Source: Cristatella mucedo (taxonomy: Eukaryota > Bryozoa > Phylactolaemata > Cristatellidae). Taken from it: 64,000 nucleotides of DNA. The position numbers were made by a program, and so were the translations under genes. Below are positions 35,735 to 48,189 of the stretch, one piece after another; the stretch's first letter is position 1, and each line of letters begins with the position of its first letter. The notes beneath the pieces were generated by a model, which made no database searches, was not told the DNA's origin, and saw only the letters and a list, made by a program, of their open reading frames with translations. The stretch spans positions 850,140 through 914,139 of the forward strand of contig WPIO01000145.1 in the NCBI GenBank assembly GCA_009760855.2. Direction: 5' to 3'.

Positions 35735-35935
35735 CTGGAACGCAGGTGAAAGGTTCTCCAGAAGCCCACGACCAGGCTCCGTCCGATCCACAAGTGGCCG
35801 CACTGTTTTCCATGCTCATATTGACGAAACCTGAGTCACATGTGATGAGCAGTGTGGTATTGGGGGCAAAGTCTGTAGTAATCGTGCTTGGAGCGATGCT
35901 TGTGTTGGCAGCCAAATTTGGTTGGCTGCTGCAGC
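35735..35935 (-). CDS. CCP/sushi module exon 7 (block 1, type g)
   Basis: The exon is 201 bases, phase 1-1, with acceptor CTTCAG and donor GTTAGT. The module starts GCSSQPNLAANTSIAPST, with Cys2 in LLITCDSGFVNMS, Cys3 in ATCGSDGAWSW and Cys4 in FTCVPG. It closely matches the exon at 27,647 (about 41 of 66 positions by eye, sharing PNLAAN, VNMS and ATCGS). Confidence 0.88.
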
Positions 35936-36696
35936 CTGAAGAGAAATTGCAGAGCTATTTAGCTTACAGTGGAGCTCCTTGAGTCACGTGAGTAGCTTGT
36001 GCACAAGCAGCTTTGTCGTCGTCTTTCGCCAAGTCTATTACTACTTAGGTGCCAAAACGGGGCAGCTAAAGGAGCTGGTTGCCTACCACAGCATTCCAAT
36101 GAAGCAGCAGGTGGTTGGCACCAGTCCTTACAAATTAAAGCTTGCACGCCTCTAACCAAGTGCAGACCGTAGGCTGGGCCCATAGGCGCATTGGTATAAG
36201 CTGTTTCACGGTTAGTATCTTAAATATTCTACACCCTTTTCGATTGGTCAAGGCGGGAGAGTTTCAAGTACATGCAAGTCATCGATCAAGAGCCCGGGCA
36301 ATTGAAACCGGAGTTTGATCTGATGACACAAAAATGTTTACCACGATTCATACACACAGCTTTACATATATTACTCAAGAGCCTTGTGTATTGTGTAACC
36401 GGAATATCCATTCAGAGTGCATAGAGTTTTTGCAAAAATGCCTGCAAAAGAGCAGCTGACTTACTTTTCTGACTCATAATGCCTCTGGCCAGTATATTCC
36501 GATTTGTTATGTATATCTAAGATGGTCGCACGTAAGAAACTAGTTTAAATATAATTACAATTTTAAAGACTGGGAATTTTATGTTTCAATTGCATGTAGC
36601 ACGATGGGAATGTCCAAAAAGCCACCGGGATCAAGACAAAGATATAACAGAAAAGAAATTGATCCTGGCACCCAATATCAAACAATATTACAGTAT

Positions 36697-37485
36697 TTAT
36701 AATAGTAATAATAATATCAATGCAATTGATAAAGCGCCGTCGGGGAACTCAATCTCTTTCTAGGCGCTTTAAATTTGCTGTTGAGGGAAATGCAATTGAA
36801 TGGTAAGTAAAATCATGCTTGAAAAACAAGCAAAGTGTAACTAAAATCATGCTTAAAAAACAAACAAAATGAATAATATGGTAAGGGGTGACATGCACAA
36901 GGTCAGCATGCAAATTTGGTTAGTGGCAGCATGCACAGTGTCAGCACGCATAAGCACATCAAGGACGAATCACAGGGACCCACTAAATGCTGTCCTAAAT
37001 AGGTGTGCTTTTAAGTTTCTTTTAAATGTGGTCAGGTCAGGGGATGTTCTGACGCAGGTCGGGAGGGAGTTCCAGGCTTTGGGAGCATACGAACTGAATG
37101 CACGGTCTCTAAAGGATTTAAGGTTTGTACGAGGTATTTGTAGACTGTTGGATTCCGAAAAGCAGGTGGTATGATGCTTCGCCTGATGGGGTAGTATATC
37201 TGAGAGATAGGCTGGAGCCATAGAATGAAGGGACCTAAAGGCGAGCGACAAGACCTTGAAGTCAATCCGTTGCTTGACTGGTAGCCAGTGCAGATCGGCG
37301 AGAAGTGGAGTAATGTGGCAACTGCGACGCTCACGACAGACAAGCCTAGCTGCCGAGTTTTGCACCAGCTGCAGTCGCCTGATCGCACATGCTGGTAGGC
37401 CAGCGAGCAGTGAGTTGCAGACGTCGAGACGGGATGTCACGAATACTCGAACCAACTTGAACTTGGTGTCCTTATTTTGTACGGA
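36697..37485 (-). mobile_element. LINE family B copy, RT C-terminal region open
   Basis: The minus-strand frame 37,488-36,970 (172 codons) is uninterrupted: [82 protein letters not shown] and stop. The 3' UTR ends in AATAATAATA (plus strand) at 36,697-36,715. This is the best-preserved family B C-terminus, but the RT catalytic core is missing, so it is a dead 5'-truncated copy. It is in the same orientation as the CCP gene, in the intron between exons 6 and 7. Confidence 0.85.
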
Positions 37486-37489
37486 CACA

Positions 37490-38727
37490 TAATTAATTAT
37501 CTGAAATACTGGCTAACGTCTTCTCCGGATGATGCTTACGAAACTTACTAAATCTGGCAGCAAAGGCACCTATCAATCGGGTCGGTACCTTATTGGATGA
37601 AAGAAACAGGTTAAGCACGACCACTAATCACCTGCAGTGTTATGAAAGTTGTAAACAGATACATGGTATACCACTCTAGCTTAACTAGAAATTAGCACTT
37701 TAAAAGCACATACAAACCTAATTCAAGATTTAATAGTAACTACTCCTCCAATAGCGATCTGGACTTACCTATTTACATTTTCATTGACAGAGGTAGCGTG
37801 CCGTCGTTGCTCTAATAATTCTCCTATGCGCATTTACTAATGCCCAGTCGGATGATTTGTTTCTCCGACAGCAACCAGAGCTGTTCTTCTATAACAATTT
37901 TAAACATTTAAATGAATATATACAATATAATTGGAGGTGATATTTTTTTTAGTTGTGATACATGGTGCCAGTTGATATTTTCAACTTGAACATATAAGCT
38001 TATTTTAGAACCTCCTACAAAAATTTATTTAGTTAAAACCTGACATAGGGACGCCTTTTGGTAATAACTTTTGTGAAATTTTTTTTTAACAATTTAGCTG
38101 TAGGCTTCCTTCCCTGAGACTGAGTGCCGAAAAAGAATTTTGCCTCGGACCGGTATGATTTACCAACCCGAGAGTTACTGTTTCACGGTTCGATCGATAG
38201 AGTTTTTTCAGGAATAATTGTTGCTTGTTCGTGGCTTAATACTCAACTTTGCTGACTTTGCTTAAAACTGTAACTCTGTCGAAAAACCTTGGTTTCCTCA
38301 GTGAAATGAATTTGAATGTTTTAAACTCCAAATGTAGTGCCCAGCTACAAGCAATACATCTGCTGTAGTCCACGAGATGAAAGTTTGTCTCTATTTAGAT
38401 TAAGTCCCATAATGCTCAATAGTGTTACAACAAAATTTACTAAAGTTTTTATAATATAATAGAGAAGCTTACAATGATCACAGGAGAAGAGCTTTTAACA
38501 TATTACCCTCTTTGCTTTCCCTACCTAGTACACGTGTGATCACCACAGGGATTAAGACTATTAGATGAGTAAGCTATTCATTAATAGAGAATCTCAGCAA
38601 CCAACAAAATCACATTGGCTTACCTTAAATGCCAGCTAATGGTGCCTCGAACTGTGCCTGTGCATGCTTGCTTTCGCATGAAATTGCTTACTAACAAATA
38701 ATAAAGTAGAAATAAAAGTAGTCTCAC
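37490..38727. other. Intron between CCP exons 6 and 7, unrecognised part
   Basis: AT-rich; no feature seen beyond the LINE B copy to its left. Confidence 0.55.
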
Positions 38728-38922
38728 CGGGAACACAGCTTAGGGCCGAGCCTAAGGTCCACGACCAGGTTCCGTTGAATAAGCAAATGGCCGTGTTGCT
38801 CCCACTTAATCGTATGTAATTGACACTGCAGCCCACCGTCAAGTTCGAAGTAGCTGCATATGCTGACGCCAAAACTCCTGAAGTCACTTCTGTGTTAAGG
38901 TTTAGATATGGAGTAACACAGC
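38728..38922 (-). CDS. CCP/sushi module exon 6 (block 1, type f)
   Basis: The exon is 195 bases, phase 1-1, with acceptor GATTGTAG and donor GTGAGA. The module reads GCVTPYLNLNTEVTSG at its start, Cys2 in LTVGCSVNYIRLSGSN, Cys3 in AICLFNGTWSW and Cys4 in LSCVPG. It matches the exon at 33,595 best (about 37 of 65 positions by eye), including ATSN-TV and VNYIR. Three N-x-S/T sequons are seen. Confidence 0.88.
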
Positions 38923-39561
38923 CTACAATCGAGTGCAAAAATACCAACAAGCTTAGTACAGTATATTATTATAGCACAGTATATTTCGGGCAGAAATAAA
39001 AGTGTTTACATGGTTTCACAGCCAATAAATGCAGTTATTCTATTGATGTTAATCATTGCATCAATCGCAAAAAATCAAAGTTAAGGTGCGAGAAACTGTC
39101 AAATTACTATTACACAGCTGCTTTTAGATGAGCTTAAATTAGTCAAAGGTGATTCCTAATAGTTTTAAATACCCTAATTCCAGACTCCGTTTAATAAGGT
39201 TATTTATGAAACAGAGCTCTAATATTTTTGAACAAGTCTGAAGCTGCTGAGCCGATTTAACAGGCTAAGTGCAAAGCCTATCATAGCTAGGAGTGCTAAA
39301 ACTTACAATTAAGTTTATTGAAACACAATTATATCTTTTAGTAAGTCGATTTTTTTTCATCTGCCATCCTTTAACAAGACATTGGGCCTGTTAACTTAGA
39401 TTTAAGTAATGCTAGCTGTTCGTACCATCTCGACTAATAGAACACTTTGATGTACTTTTAATCTATCTAATTCATTCACTCTTAACAGCTTTTAATTCGG
39501 ACTTAGTTTGTATTCCTCTATTGCAATATAGTGTAGCACATTGTGAAGCTGGTGTAATTAC

Positions 39562-39756
39562 CTGGCACACAGTTGAGTTTTCCGTTATTACCGATCCACG
39601 CACCATCTGTTCCGCATGTTATACTGACATTTTGCAGTAGGAGATCTACGTAACCAGAACAGCACACCAAGGTGAGAGAAGTGTTCGCTTGATACGCTGG
39701 TATCAAGCTTCCTGACACCAGCTCTGTGGTGTTGTCAAGTTGAGGAGTGTAGCAGC
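39562..39756 (-). CDS. CCP/sushi module exon 5 (block 1, type e)
   Basis: The exon is 195 bases, phase 1-1, with acceptor TTTTATAG and donor GTAATT. The module begins GCYTPQLDNTTELVSG, with Cys2 in LTLVCCSGYVDL (an extra adjacent cysteine), Cys3 in ITCGTDGAWIG and Cys4 in LNCVPG. It lacks the usual W-S-W, carrying WIGNN instead. It is most similar to the exon at 34,347 (about 33 of 65 positions by eye), suggesting the two are duplicates. The next intron is short (639 bases). Confidence 0.87.
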
Positions 39757-41354
39757 CTATAAAAGCAGTTACGGATATGTTTAGAAACACTTGCAAATGT
39801 GTTAAGCAGCTAGGCCAATACATAGGGTCATTCCCCTTTGCAAATAATTCCATGTTTTGGACCAGTTCTTGTATAAGCTATATTAACACTTGGCTGTGCA
39901 AACAGAGATGCTTTAAATTAAAGGTTTGGTCAGATCGCGTATGGGTGCATGCCAATCACAACACAGAACATGTGAGTAGGACAAGCGGCAGCCTGCCTTT
40001 TCCAGAGGTTACACTTGAATGCCTATTGATGGACTTAATCGTTGACATAAATCCACTTTTCAACAAGGATTTCTAGGCCCTTAGAGTGCAGCCGATCGGA
40101 GTATTTTTATGTAGTACCTGCATGCAGTCATTGACTTTTATGCGCAAGGTAGGGTGAAAGCAGCCTCGCCGTAATTTTACATTAGCATCTGTACCAACTA
40201 ATAATCGGGCAATGAAATACGCCTTGAAGCTTTGAGCTTCACCCAGTGCTATCGGTGGCTATTCTGTGAGCTCTAGAACTTACTTAACGACAGCCGGTAC
40301 GGTAGCATATAAGAATTTCAAGTACCAAATAAACATGCCAGGCGCGGAACAACTCTGAACCATCTTCTGAGGATAGTTGCTCATCACCTGCGACAATACA
40401 AGCAGTACATACTTGTGTAGTAATCAGATACTTAGAAAAGATTTCACGATAAAACTGAAGGCGTCCAACGAAGAGTACATCTATTTAAGCTCTGAAAAGA
40501 TGCATGAACAAAGCAATTCGAAGGCTAAGCGATAATGACATGCTCATTTTCCGGACATTAAGGCACCTACAATTCATTTCATGAGGGTGGAGCAAATTTT
40601 TTTACGGATTGCAGAGAAACCGAAAAGGAGTGATGACATTCACATTCAACTTAGACGGAAACGTGAATCCTGCTGACAAGCTTTGAAGCCAAAGCCTTTG
40701 TTTCAAAATTCGGGTTCCGTCGAGGTTTTTTGTCATTCCTTGACCAAGCAGTAGAATGATCTCGAATAGGCATGATATCAGATAACTGGTTGACGACTCA
40801 ATGACTTTTAATATCTGACATATCGAAACTTTTGATAGTAAATTGCAGATCCTCACAATTTTTACTTGTCTAATCTTCAGTTACTATTTTTTTCGAGAAA
40901 ATCAGTAAAACTGCAGCCGGTCAGTGCTCTTGTCGAATTTTTGAGACAGTATCTAGACGGCAAATATTAGCTGTTTCCCAGTTGTAACGAGTAAATTATC
41001 CCCTGCATGAATATAATTTTGCTTTCTTTTGCCGACTAGTGCTCACATGCATCAATATCACCTCTGCATTCGTGCCGACTATTATCACGTTTGAACTACT
41101 TGCGTTTCCTAAATTCTCATTTAAGTTTGGGGGCGGGGTGGTGATATGGCAGAGACTACTGAACCAAACAAATAACTCGCAGCTTCAGTGAACTCACCGA
41201 TGACTCACGTTCACTGCTCCAAAAAAAAGTTACAGAGAGTACAGTTGCTCTGTATTGGCTGAATCTGCCTCAAAAGCCGGTGTGCCAGACCTGCACTAAG
41301 CCATTTCGCCTTGAGTTGGAGCGCAGAACTGCATGACTCAAGAGAACGGGTATA
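39757..41354. other. Intron between CCP exons 4 and 5, unrecognised part
   Basis: Only chance frames. Other parts of this intron hold LINE fragments (41.36 and 42.48 kb) and an AT palindrome (43.8 kb); 43,880-45,418 also shows nothing further. Confidence 0.5.
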
Positions 41355-41890
41355 TTTTTCACACATCTCGCCCACCTGCACTGGCTACCAGTCAAGCAGA
41401 GGATCGACTTTAAGGTTTTGTCGCTCACTTTTAGATCAATTCATTCTTTGGCTTCAGCCTATCTCTCAGATCTACTCCCCCACCAGTCCAAGCATCGTAC
41501 CACCCGGTTTCCGGAATCCAGCATTTTACTAATACCTCGTACAAACCTCAAATCCTTGGAGACAGTGCAGTTAGTTGGTATGCTCCCAAAGCCTGGAACT
41601 CACGCCCGACTTGCGTCAGAAAATCTCCTGACTTGACCACATTAGAAAGAACTTAATAGCACACCTATTTAGGACATCATTTATTGAGTCTCTGTGGTTC
41701 GTCCTTCATGTGCTTATGCGTGCTGACACTGTGCATGCCGCCACTAACCATGATATTCATGTTGTTATTCAAACATGATGTTACTCACTATTCAATCGCG
41801 TTTCCCTTTGCAGCAAATGTAATGTGCCTAGAAAGAGATTGAGTTCTCCGAGGGCGCTTTATCAAGTGCATTGTTATTATTATTATTATT
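41355..41890 (+). mobile_element. LINE family B copy, C-terminal fragment plus 3' UTR
   Basis: The copy begins in the [14 protein letters not shown]-like block at 41,366, then ASAYLSDLLPHQSKHRTT in the next frame, NLKSLETV, and a 3' UTR with TGCCTAGAAAGAGATTGAG, ending with GCATTGTTATTATTATTATT at about 41,890. Frame shifts are present. Confidence 0.8.
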
Positions 41891-42483
41891 TTTGGTGCCA
41901 CAGAGGCATGCTGATTTGCTTGTAAATCTAGTATTGTTTTGGCCAATTAAGCTCTTACTCGACCTCATGTACTCTCCCTGATAAGAGAGTGAATTTCAAA
42001 AGTAGCCAGCAACAGCAGGTTTCTTCAACGAAACTTATTGCTCTGTCAATAGTTATCAATTATTACTGGTATATATTGAACCATTTTCTGGCTCATCCTC
42101 TGTCCATCTTTGCTACAGTTGATTTTTGTGTTGCTCTCTGCATTAATTAAAGCTCAGCAAAGCTACTCACGTTCTTTACCGTGTCACAGCTGTCTGAGCC
42201 TCAACAATGTCAATCAACTAGATTGCCTAAATTAAAAATTCAATATTACTATAATATCATTTTCTGAGTGGAAGATACAAATTTTAGCACTTGCCGCTGG
42301 AATCAAGATCTGCAAGCAGCCTTTGCTCAGGATTTTTCGGCAGTTGTTTTACTACCTTTTACTTTATGCATCTGGTCATTTAGTTGTTTCCTAATTTCGC
42401 CAGCTCTATCTGCCAAGATGAAAGCTTATGTAGAGATAGTGGAACCATACATATTAATGGTTATTATATCATTATTGTTTAGT

Positions 42484-42800
42484 TATTGCCACTTCTGCTT
42501 GAGCTTCACTGGCTTCCTATTAACTACAGATATAAAATGAATAGCCTCTCCATAGCCAACCGGGTTGCTTTACTCGCTATCGCCAGACTACTAAACTTCC
42601 TGCCACGCTTTTCTGTAGTAAAAGCATTACCCGCTTCTCGCCTTCCACTTGTTTCGGCGCCTATCACTCGAAATTCAAATATGTTGGTATCGAACCTTCA
42701 TTTGTCTGCACTAAAGTCTGGAACTTAATTCCGCTCGCTGTCTGTTGCCTCCTGGATACATCTAGCAGCACTGAAATTCTCAGCTGACAAATCATTGTTC
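42484..42800 (+). mobile_element. CR1/L2-type LINE fragment of another family
   Basis: The frame from 42,486 reads LLLELHWLPINYRYKMNSLS, then PRLLNFLPRF-like and a W-N-L-I-P-LAV block (NSLP counterpart) near 42,720. This is the C-terminal LHWLP ... WN-LP pattern of L2/CR1 RTs, but it is closer to neither family A nor B. It is broken by stops and has no recognised 3' tail. Confidence 0.6.
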
Positions 42801-43774
42801 AGCTCATCTTTCACTGATTTACAGTCTCCTAGTGGACGTCTATTTTGCTCCTGTCGTTTGGTCTTGCTACCTGTGCATGTTTAAGTGCACATTACTCATC
42901 ACGGTTCCGAGTAACCGGTTGATCTAAAAGTCTCTTCGTGTAATTTGGCATTTGATTGCAAGAAAGATAGTCAAATGCTTAATGATGCTTGTTTTGGCAC
43001 GACATCTAAGTCGTTACTGACCATTACTATTGCTTTCATAGGGTGCTAATTAAAATACTTATTTTTAGAATTTTCGTTAGATTGACATAGCGGGTTTCAA
43101 TGCGTCTGTACTGCTAATTGACCGTAAACGAAGACGCCCAAGCTTAAATGGGCTGCCTATGGATCAAATGACATCTCAAGAGCTCTACGTAAATTTCTTA
43201 GGCTTATCTAAAAAAATGCATAGAATGGCAATTCAGTTGTGAATACCAGTGTTTCAAAAAAGCAGCTTTCCAAAACCTACCAGTCAGGTAGCACCTTCAC
43301 GCTAATAGGAATTATAGTTGTTCTTTGCTACCAAAGTAGAAACTGAGTTAAGCTACCCGGGTGCATCAATTTTCAAAATACCAGATATTGATTCACGCGC
43401 TTAAGCTTCGGCTCGTTAGCAAGAAATTGTCTCAAAATATGCCAGCTAATATAATTAGTGATATAAAGTGATCAAATTAGATAAGCGAATTCAACTCCAG
43501 GTCACGGAGCAAGCCGGCTTATTTACGCGGAGGTAGGCTGATACTTCACTGAGCATGGCCGGGCTGTAAAAGAGCTCAATTAGCGACTTTTTGAAGGGAA
43601 CATAGTCCATTTAGTGCTAGGAAATTTTGGTAAAATGTGAGTGATGCTTTAGTGTTTGCAAGAATCCCAATGTCTGCATCTTAAACGCTTCGCTGAAACG
43701 ACCGTACGATCGACTGTACTATAAATGAGGCATTCATACTAGGTAGAAGTATCCGTCTGACTATGGGTTAATAT

Positions 43775-43872
43775 ATATTTTAGATATATATTATATATAT
43801 ATATATATTATATATATTTATATATATTATATTATATATATTTTATATTATATATATAATATATATTTTAGA
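43775..43872 (+). repeat. AT-only palindromic repeat
   Basis: Nearly 100 bases of TATATA/ATTATA text with multiple self-complementary segments. Confidence 0.85.
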
Positions 43873-45418
43873 TTGCCGCCTATTATTCTTATCAATAAAT
43901 GAATTCAAGCTGAGAAAACAACTGTATCTATTGAACAACTGATTTGTGTGCTATATCCTGTGTATTCCTTGACACTTGGTAGAGACTTTGCTCGTGCTTC
44001 TTCTTCCTCTTCTTCTGAAAAAAAAACTGGTCAGCCGTAAAAGGTACAGTCCTGTCGCCGGGAAAGATTAAGAATGCTTGACAGAATTATAAAACGTTGA
44101 AGCTAATTTAGTGCTGAATTCACACGTTAGCATGCCAATAAATCTTGTCTTACATACGCGTCAAGCAAACTGTAGGGCTATGCCAACTACAGCCAAAATG
44201 CGGTGGGTAGCCGGGGCGTCAGTTGTTTGTCCTGAGAGCTTATAGTCGCAAAAAGAATCTGTCCAAGTCTGAGCATAGGCTGATAGCAGATCACGTGTAC
44301 GAGGCGCTGTGATATATGTTTTTTTGCTCATCGACTCAAATCAATTCTGGGAAGCATCATATATAAGAGTTAAGCTGCACTTTAATAATACTTTGTCATG
44401 TGACTCTCAACATTGAAGTTGTATTTATTAAGTATTTAGTTTCCATCTGCAAATTTTAAACCACCAAAATACTTTTTGTAGACCTGTGAACTTACAGAAA
44501 TAACTAATTAAGTTCACAAATACCCCAGATATATGAACTCTGAATATTTTACGGGATTATCGACCATGAGCTTGCTAACCTTAGCTCCCAGACCCTTAAA
44601 ACATAAAATCCGAGCATTCTGTAGAAATAAAAAGGTTTCGATGTACTGCAGGATCATTATGTCGTGTATTATCACTCACTGCAGTAGAATAAATTCATCG
44701 AAGCGTAAACATGCGTTCCAACTCATCGAGAAAATGGCCCATAAGCTTATGGACCCTCCAGAAATACTAGATTCTCTCTAACAAAACCATATCTTGGATG
44801 AACGCTGTACAGCATGAGCATTAAATACAATTTTTGGCGGAGATAAAAAGTTTCTAAAAATACCATTTCATAAGTAAGTGTCAAGAAAATCTTTCATGTT
44901 GTACAAAGTTGAATAAAAGGAAATGAGATCTCTAACCATTTTATATGCCCGACCATTATCTGTTTTAAAATTATTTAAGATTTACAATGTTTCCTCAGTT
45001 AATCCTGCTCTTTCAGAGATTGCATAACAAGCTGCTAAATACGGTGAATTCGCTTGGAATGAGGGTTAATCTTAGAGCAGTTTCTCTGTTTGGCAATCCT
45101 ATGGGAAATCTACCAAGACTGCAAACATTAGCTCACTTAACCATCAAAGCAGGGAGAGACGCATGTAGCATGCTTAAGGTTATCCAGCTTGATCATCAGT
45201 GAGTCCGCAAGTTTATTTTCCACGGTTAAAGGCACAATAACTTTTCAAATACCTCCGCAATGCTTGTGGCTGGATAAAGTGCAGAGTTCTCTGTCACTCT
45301 AATTTTTTAATGATATTGAATCGATCAAGTAATAGCTAAGTCAGGATAAGGAATATTTCCGAACTTGATTTCCTTATCGCATTGCTGATACTGTATGAAA
45401 ATTGACAATAGATCTTAC

Positions 45419-45604
45419 CAGGACTACAGGCCAACTGAGAACTGTGCCAGGTCCAGGACCCACTCCAGCAAGTTGCATTACCGTCACCGCCAGTGGGGAC
45501 ATAACCTTGGCTGCATTGCATCGTGATGTCTTGGCCATTGAAGTAGGCAGTGCTAGCGATGCCAGAAGCGATAGTCAAGCCAGTCGACGTGGGTAATGGG
45601 CAAG
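45419..45604 (-). CDS. CCP/sushi module exon 4
   Basis: The exon is 186 bases, phase 1-1, with acceptor CTTGTAG and donor GTAAGA. It encodes the shortest module (62 residues): CPLPTSTGLTIASG, then Cys2 in ITMQCSQGYVPTGG, Cys3 in NATCWSGSWTW and Cys4 in LACSPG. The first codon is split, and joining to the previous exon gives alanine instead of the usual glycine before Cys1. The full four-cysteine CCP pattern is present. Confidence 0.87.
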
Positions 45605-46029
45605 CTACAAGATAATTGTGTTACTAGTTAAACCAATTACATAGATAAGTTAACAGACTGACTGTGAATCTTGCACTACGACAACAATGAAATAATATTT
45701 TCCTATAGCAGAATTTGAATTGCAGTTACTGAAGTTGTTTTAGGATGTCAGAAGCTTGTTGTAGTCACTCTTTCATCATGTCGTATTTTACATATACAGA
45801 AAATTGCACTCCTGGCCTACTATTTAAGTACGTACGAGTTTCGCCGTGATATTCAAGGCTCCGTAACTTCACTAAAATGTCTGTTAATAATCTAACATGC
45901 AATGAAGTAATCTTTTCCGCGATTCTGAAGATATGCCATCTGGCAGCATTAAAATGTTTTCGGCTATCAGGATTTACCAAACTACAATGCATGCCGTATT
46001 AGGTCGCCGAACCATCTACATATAGAGCC

Positions 46030-46182
46030 CAGGAGGATAAGTGCTACCTCTTTAAGATCGAGGTCGGAGATTCAAATCCTGTGGTGGGCTATCCTTTAAG
46101 GCCAAGTGCATGCATTGATAAAAGCTGTTATGTCTTCTGCTGTTATGCAAATGAGGTCGTTTTGTCAGCAAATAATTGTAGA
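46030..46182 (+). mobile_element. tRNA-derived SINE (family S), diverged
   Basis: GGATAAGTGCTACCTCTTT is followed by GATCGAGGTCGGAGATTC and B box AGATTCAAATCC, then GTTATGTCTTCTGCTGTTAT and a GAGGTCGTTTTGTCAGC end. Confidence 0.6.
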
Positions 46183-47157
46183 AGGCAATTAAGAAATCTG
46201 ATTACTCTACCAAGCTTGAAATATTCAAAATATTAGCATATCAGCTGCCACTATTCGTAAAATCTTATTACGAACCTTGCAGCTTTTTATTAAATTGGTT
46301 TGCTGCTATTTTCTTTACTCCACCAGGGGTTTGTCTTTCCGTTTTCCAATTTTGTTTATACTACGATGGTGCAGTGGGCTCTTGCTTAGAAGGAACCAGA
46401 GAACTTCTTCCTATTGATGCTTTCAGCAGTGAACTCTGCAAGTCTTTGTCACATTGCAAATATGATAGCTTAAAGCATCAGTGAAATTTTAATATTTACT
46501 CGAATAGTTTTATAGTTTCATTAGTTTCTCTAGTTAGCTCACTGTGCTGGTCCTAGTAACTTCATCTGGCCTTAAATAACATTAGCAGCATAGTCGAACC
46601 TCCAGTTGAAGAAGCAAGACGGAAAACCTGACTCATAATAAAGTAAATCTGAATACGAAAAGAGGTGAGGTTTCTTGATGTAGTTTGTACGCCAGGAACT
46701 ACAATACTTTTAAGAAAACTTTTGCAATTACACGCGCGGTCAGTTGATTCGATAACTATGCAACCTGCAGAGAGGAAATAATGTCTGAAAGAGTCAGAAA
46801 GTATTAAAGTAGAGCGTATCACATATCATATATACCATTTTCGACTTAAGAAAGTTCAACTTATCGCAGGTTTTACGTTCTAAATCTATTTTGTAAACCA
46901 GAGCTGACTGTACTTATTTGCTTCTGCCTACTTGTCGAAGGACAATATGGCCCTTTATAAGACACGTGGCTATTGCTTTAAGCACCCAGATAGAGGTTTA
47001 CTTCTTTTAGGGTGCCCTACCAACGAACTACCGTAATCATGACATCTATTACCTCAATAAACCTTTGATTTTTGACTGTGTAGCCAGAAGAATTAGCCTG
47101 ATAAACATTGGCCTCGTTTGCTAAATCCCTGTTATTAAAAAATACTAATTAATTCAA

Positions 47158-47316
47158 CAGCCTCTTTGGTAAAACAGCAGAAAATCCTGTATGGCTATCA
47201 GCACCACTTGCAGCAGCAATAAAAGGTTGCCCACCGAAAAATTTGATCCCACGACCTCGGGACCGAGGTCGTGAAAAGCCACAGCCTTATTCAGTGTTGC
47301 ATCACGGCTCACCATC
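47158..47316 (-). mobile_element. tRNA-derived SINE (family S)
   Basis: The minus strand reads GGTGAGCCGTGATGCAACAC, then a CGACCTCGGTCCCGAGGTCG stem, a B-box-like GTGGGATCAAATT, and GAGGCTGTTGAATTAATTAG at the end. It is nearly parallel to the 8.4 kb copy. Confidence 0.72.
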
Positions 47317-47514
47317 TGTGAGTGGCATCCAAATGAAAATCTTCTCACCACGCAATGAAACCCATTAGACATAGGTAAATCTTATGAACCGGCCATGTTC
47401 ACACTGTCGGAGGCCGTCTAGGGTTGGCAAAAGGCTTGAGTTACTCATGTGGCGATACTCCTCGGCATAGCACCCTAATGAACGTCATGTCTTTTCTCCT
47501 TTGCCCTATGATTA

Positions 47515-47670
47515 TGGGCTGCTACTGCTTAGGAGGTAAGTGCTCGCTCTTCAGGACAGAGGTCTTTGGTTAGATTACTACAGTAAACTATCTTTTTCTG
47601 CCGACTGCAAGCAGTGGGGATAGCCTCTAGGCTATTCCACCGATATGGAAATGATGCTGATAAATAAGCA
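47515..47670 (+). mobile_element. tRNA-derived SINE (family S), diverged
   Basis: TTAGGAGGTAAGTGCTCGCT gives an A box, GGTTAGATTACTACAG a decayed B box, and GACTGCAAGCAGTGGGGATA matches the mid region of family S (compare ACTGCATGCAGTGGTGAT at 8,490). It ends near a CA microsatellite. Confidence 0.55.
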
Positions 47671-47693
47671 AATCCCTTGCTCTCTCTCTGCAT

Positions 47694-47706
47694 ACACACA
47701 GACACA

Positions 47707-47755
<49 letters not shown>

Positions 47756-47771
47756 ATACACACACACATAC

Positions 47772-47809
<38 letters not shown>

Positions 47810-47812
47810 TAT
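47694..47812 (+). repeat. (CA)n with (TA)n microsatellite
   Basis: About 46 bases of perfect CA, then CATACA-type units, then about 20 bases of TA. Confidence 0.95.
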
Positions 47813-48009
47813 TTTAAGAGAGAAACTCTATCCGTCGTGTCCGTCACCCATCACACTTACTTCGAGCAAGATGGATCGCGTGGATTTTTTACAGTTTTTT
47901 AGTTTTATTACTACTCAGCAAAGAGAATTCACAGACTAACTCACACACACAAACACACGCACCCACACACACATGTATATATATACGAACATAATCAAAT
48001 ACAATCTCA

Positions 48010-48188
48010 AACCCTAACCCCTAAAACTCAAAACCACAAACCCCAAACTCTTTACCCTTAAGCGTAAAGCGTAAAGCGTAAAGCTTAAAGCGTAAAGCGT
48101 AAAGCGTAAAGCGTAAGGCCTAAAGCCTAAAGCCAAAAGCCTAAAGTCTAAAGCCTAAAGCATAAAGCCTAAAGCCTAAAGCCTAAAC
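48010..48188 (+). repeat. Heptamer array TAAAGCG/TAAAGCC with CCCTAA-like start
   Basis: About 18 seven-base units at 48,057-48,188. The first half is mostly TAAAGCG and the second half mostly TAAAGCC. They are preceded by irregular CCCTAA/CCCCTAAA text (48,010-48,050). The array abuts the 3' end of a LINE family C copy. Confidence 0.9.
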
Positions 48189-48189
48189 C

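Noticed and set aside
37256-37492. Plus-strand frame with [18 protein letters not shown]
   Set aside because: It is the antisense of the LINE B RT C-terminus; the same antisense frame recurs at other LINE B copies.
44533-44781. 82-codon frame
   Set aside because: No recognised motif, no splice context and no homologous copy in the window.
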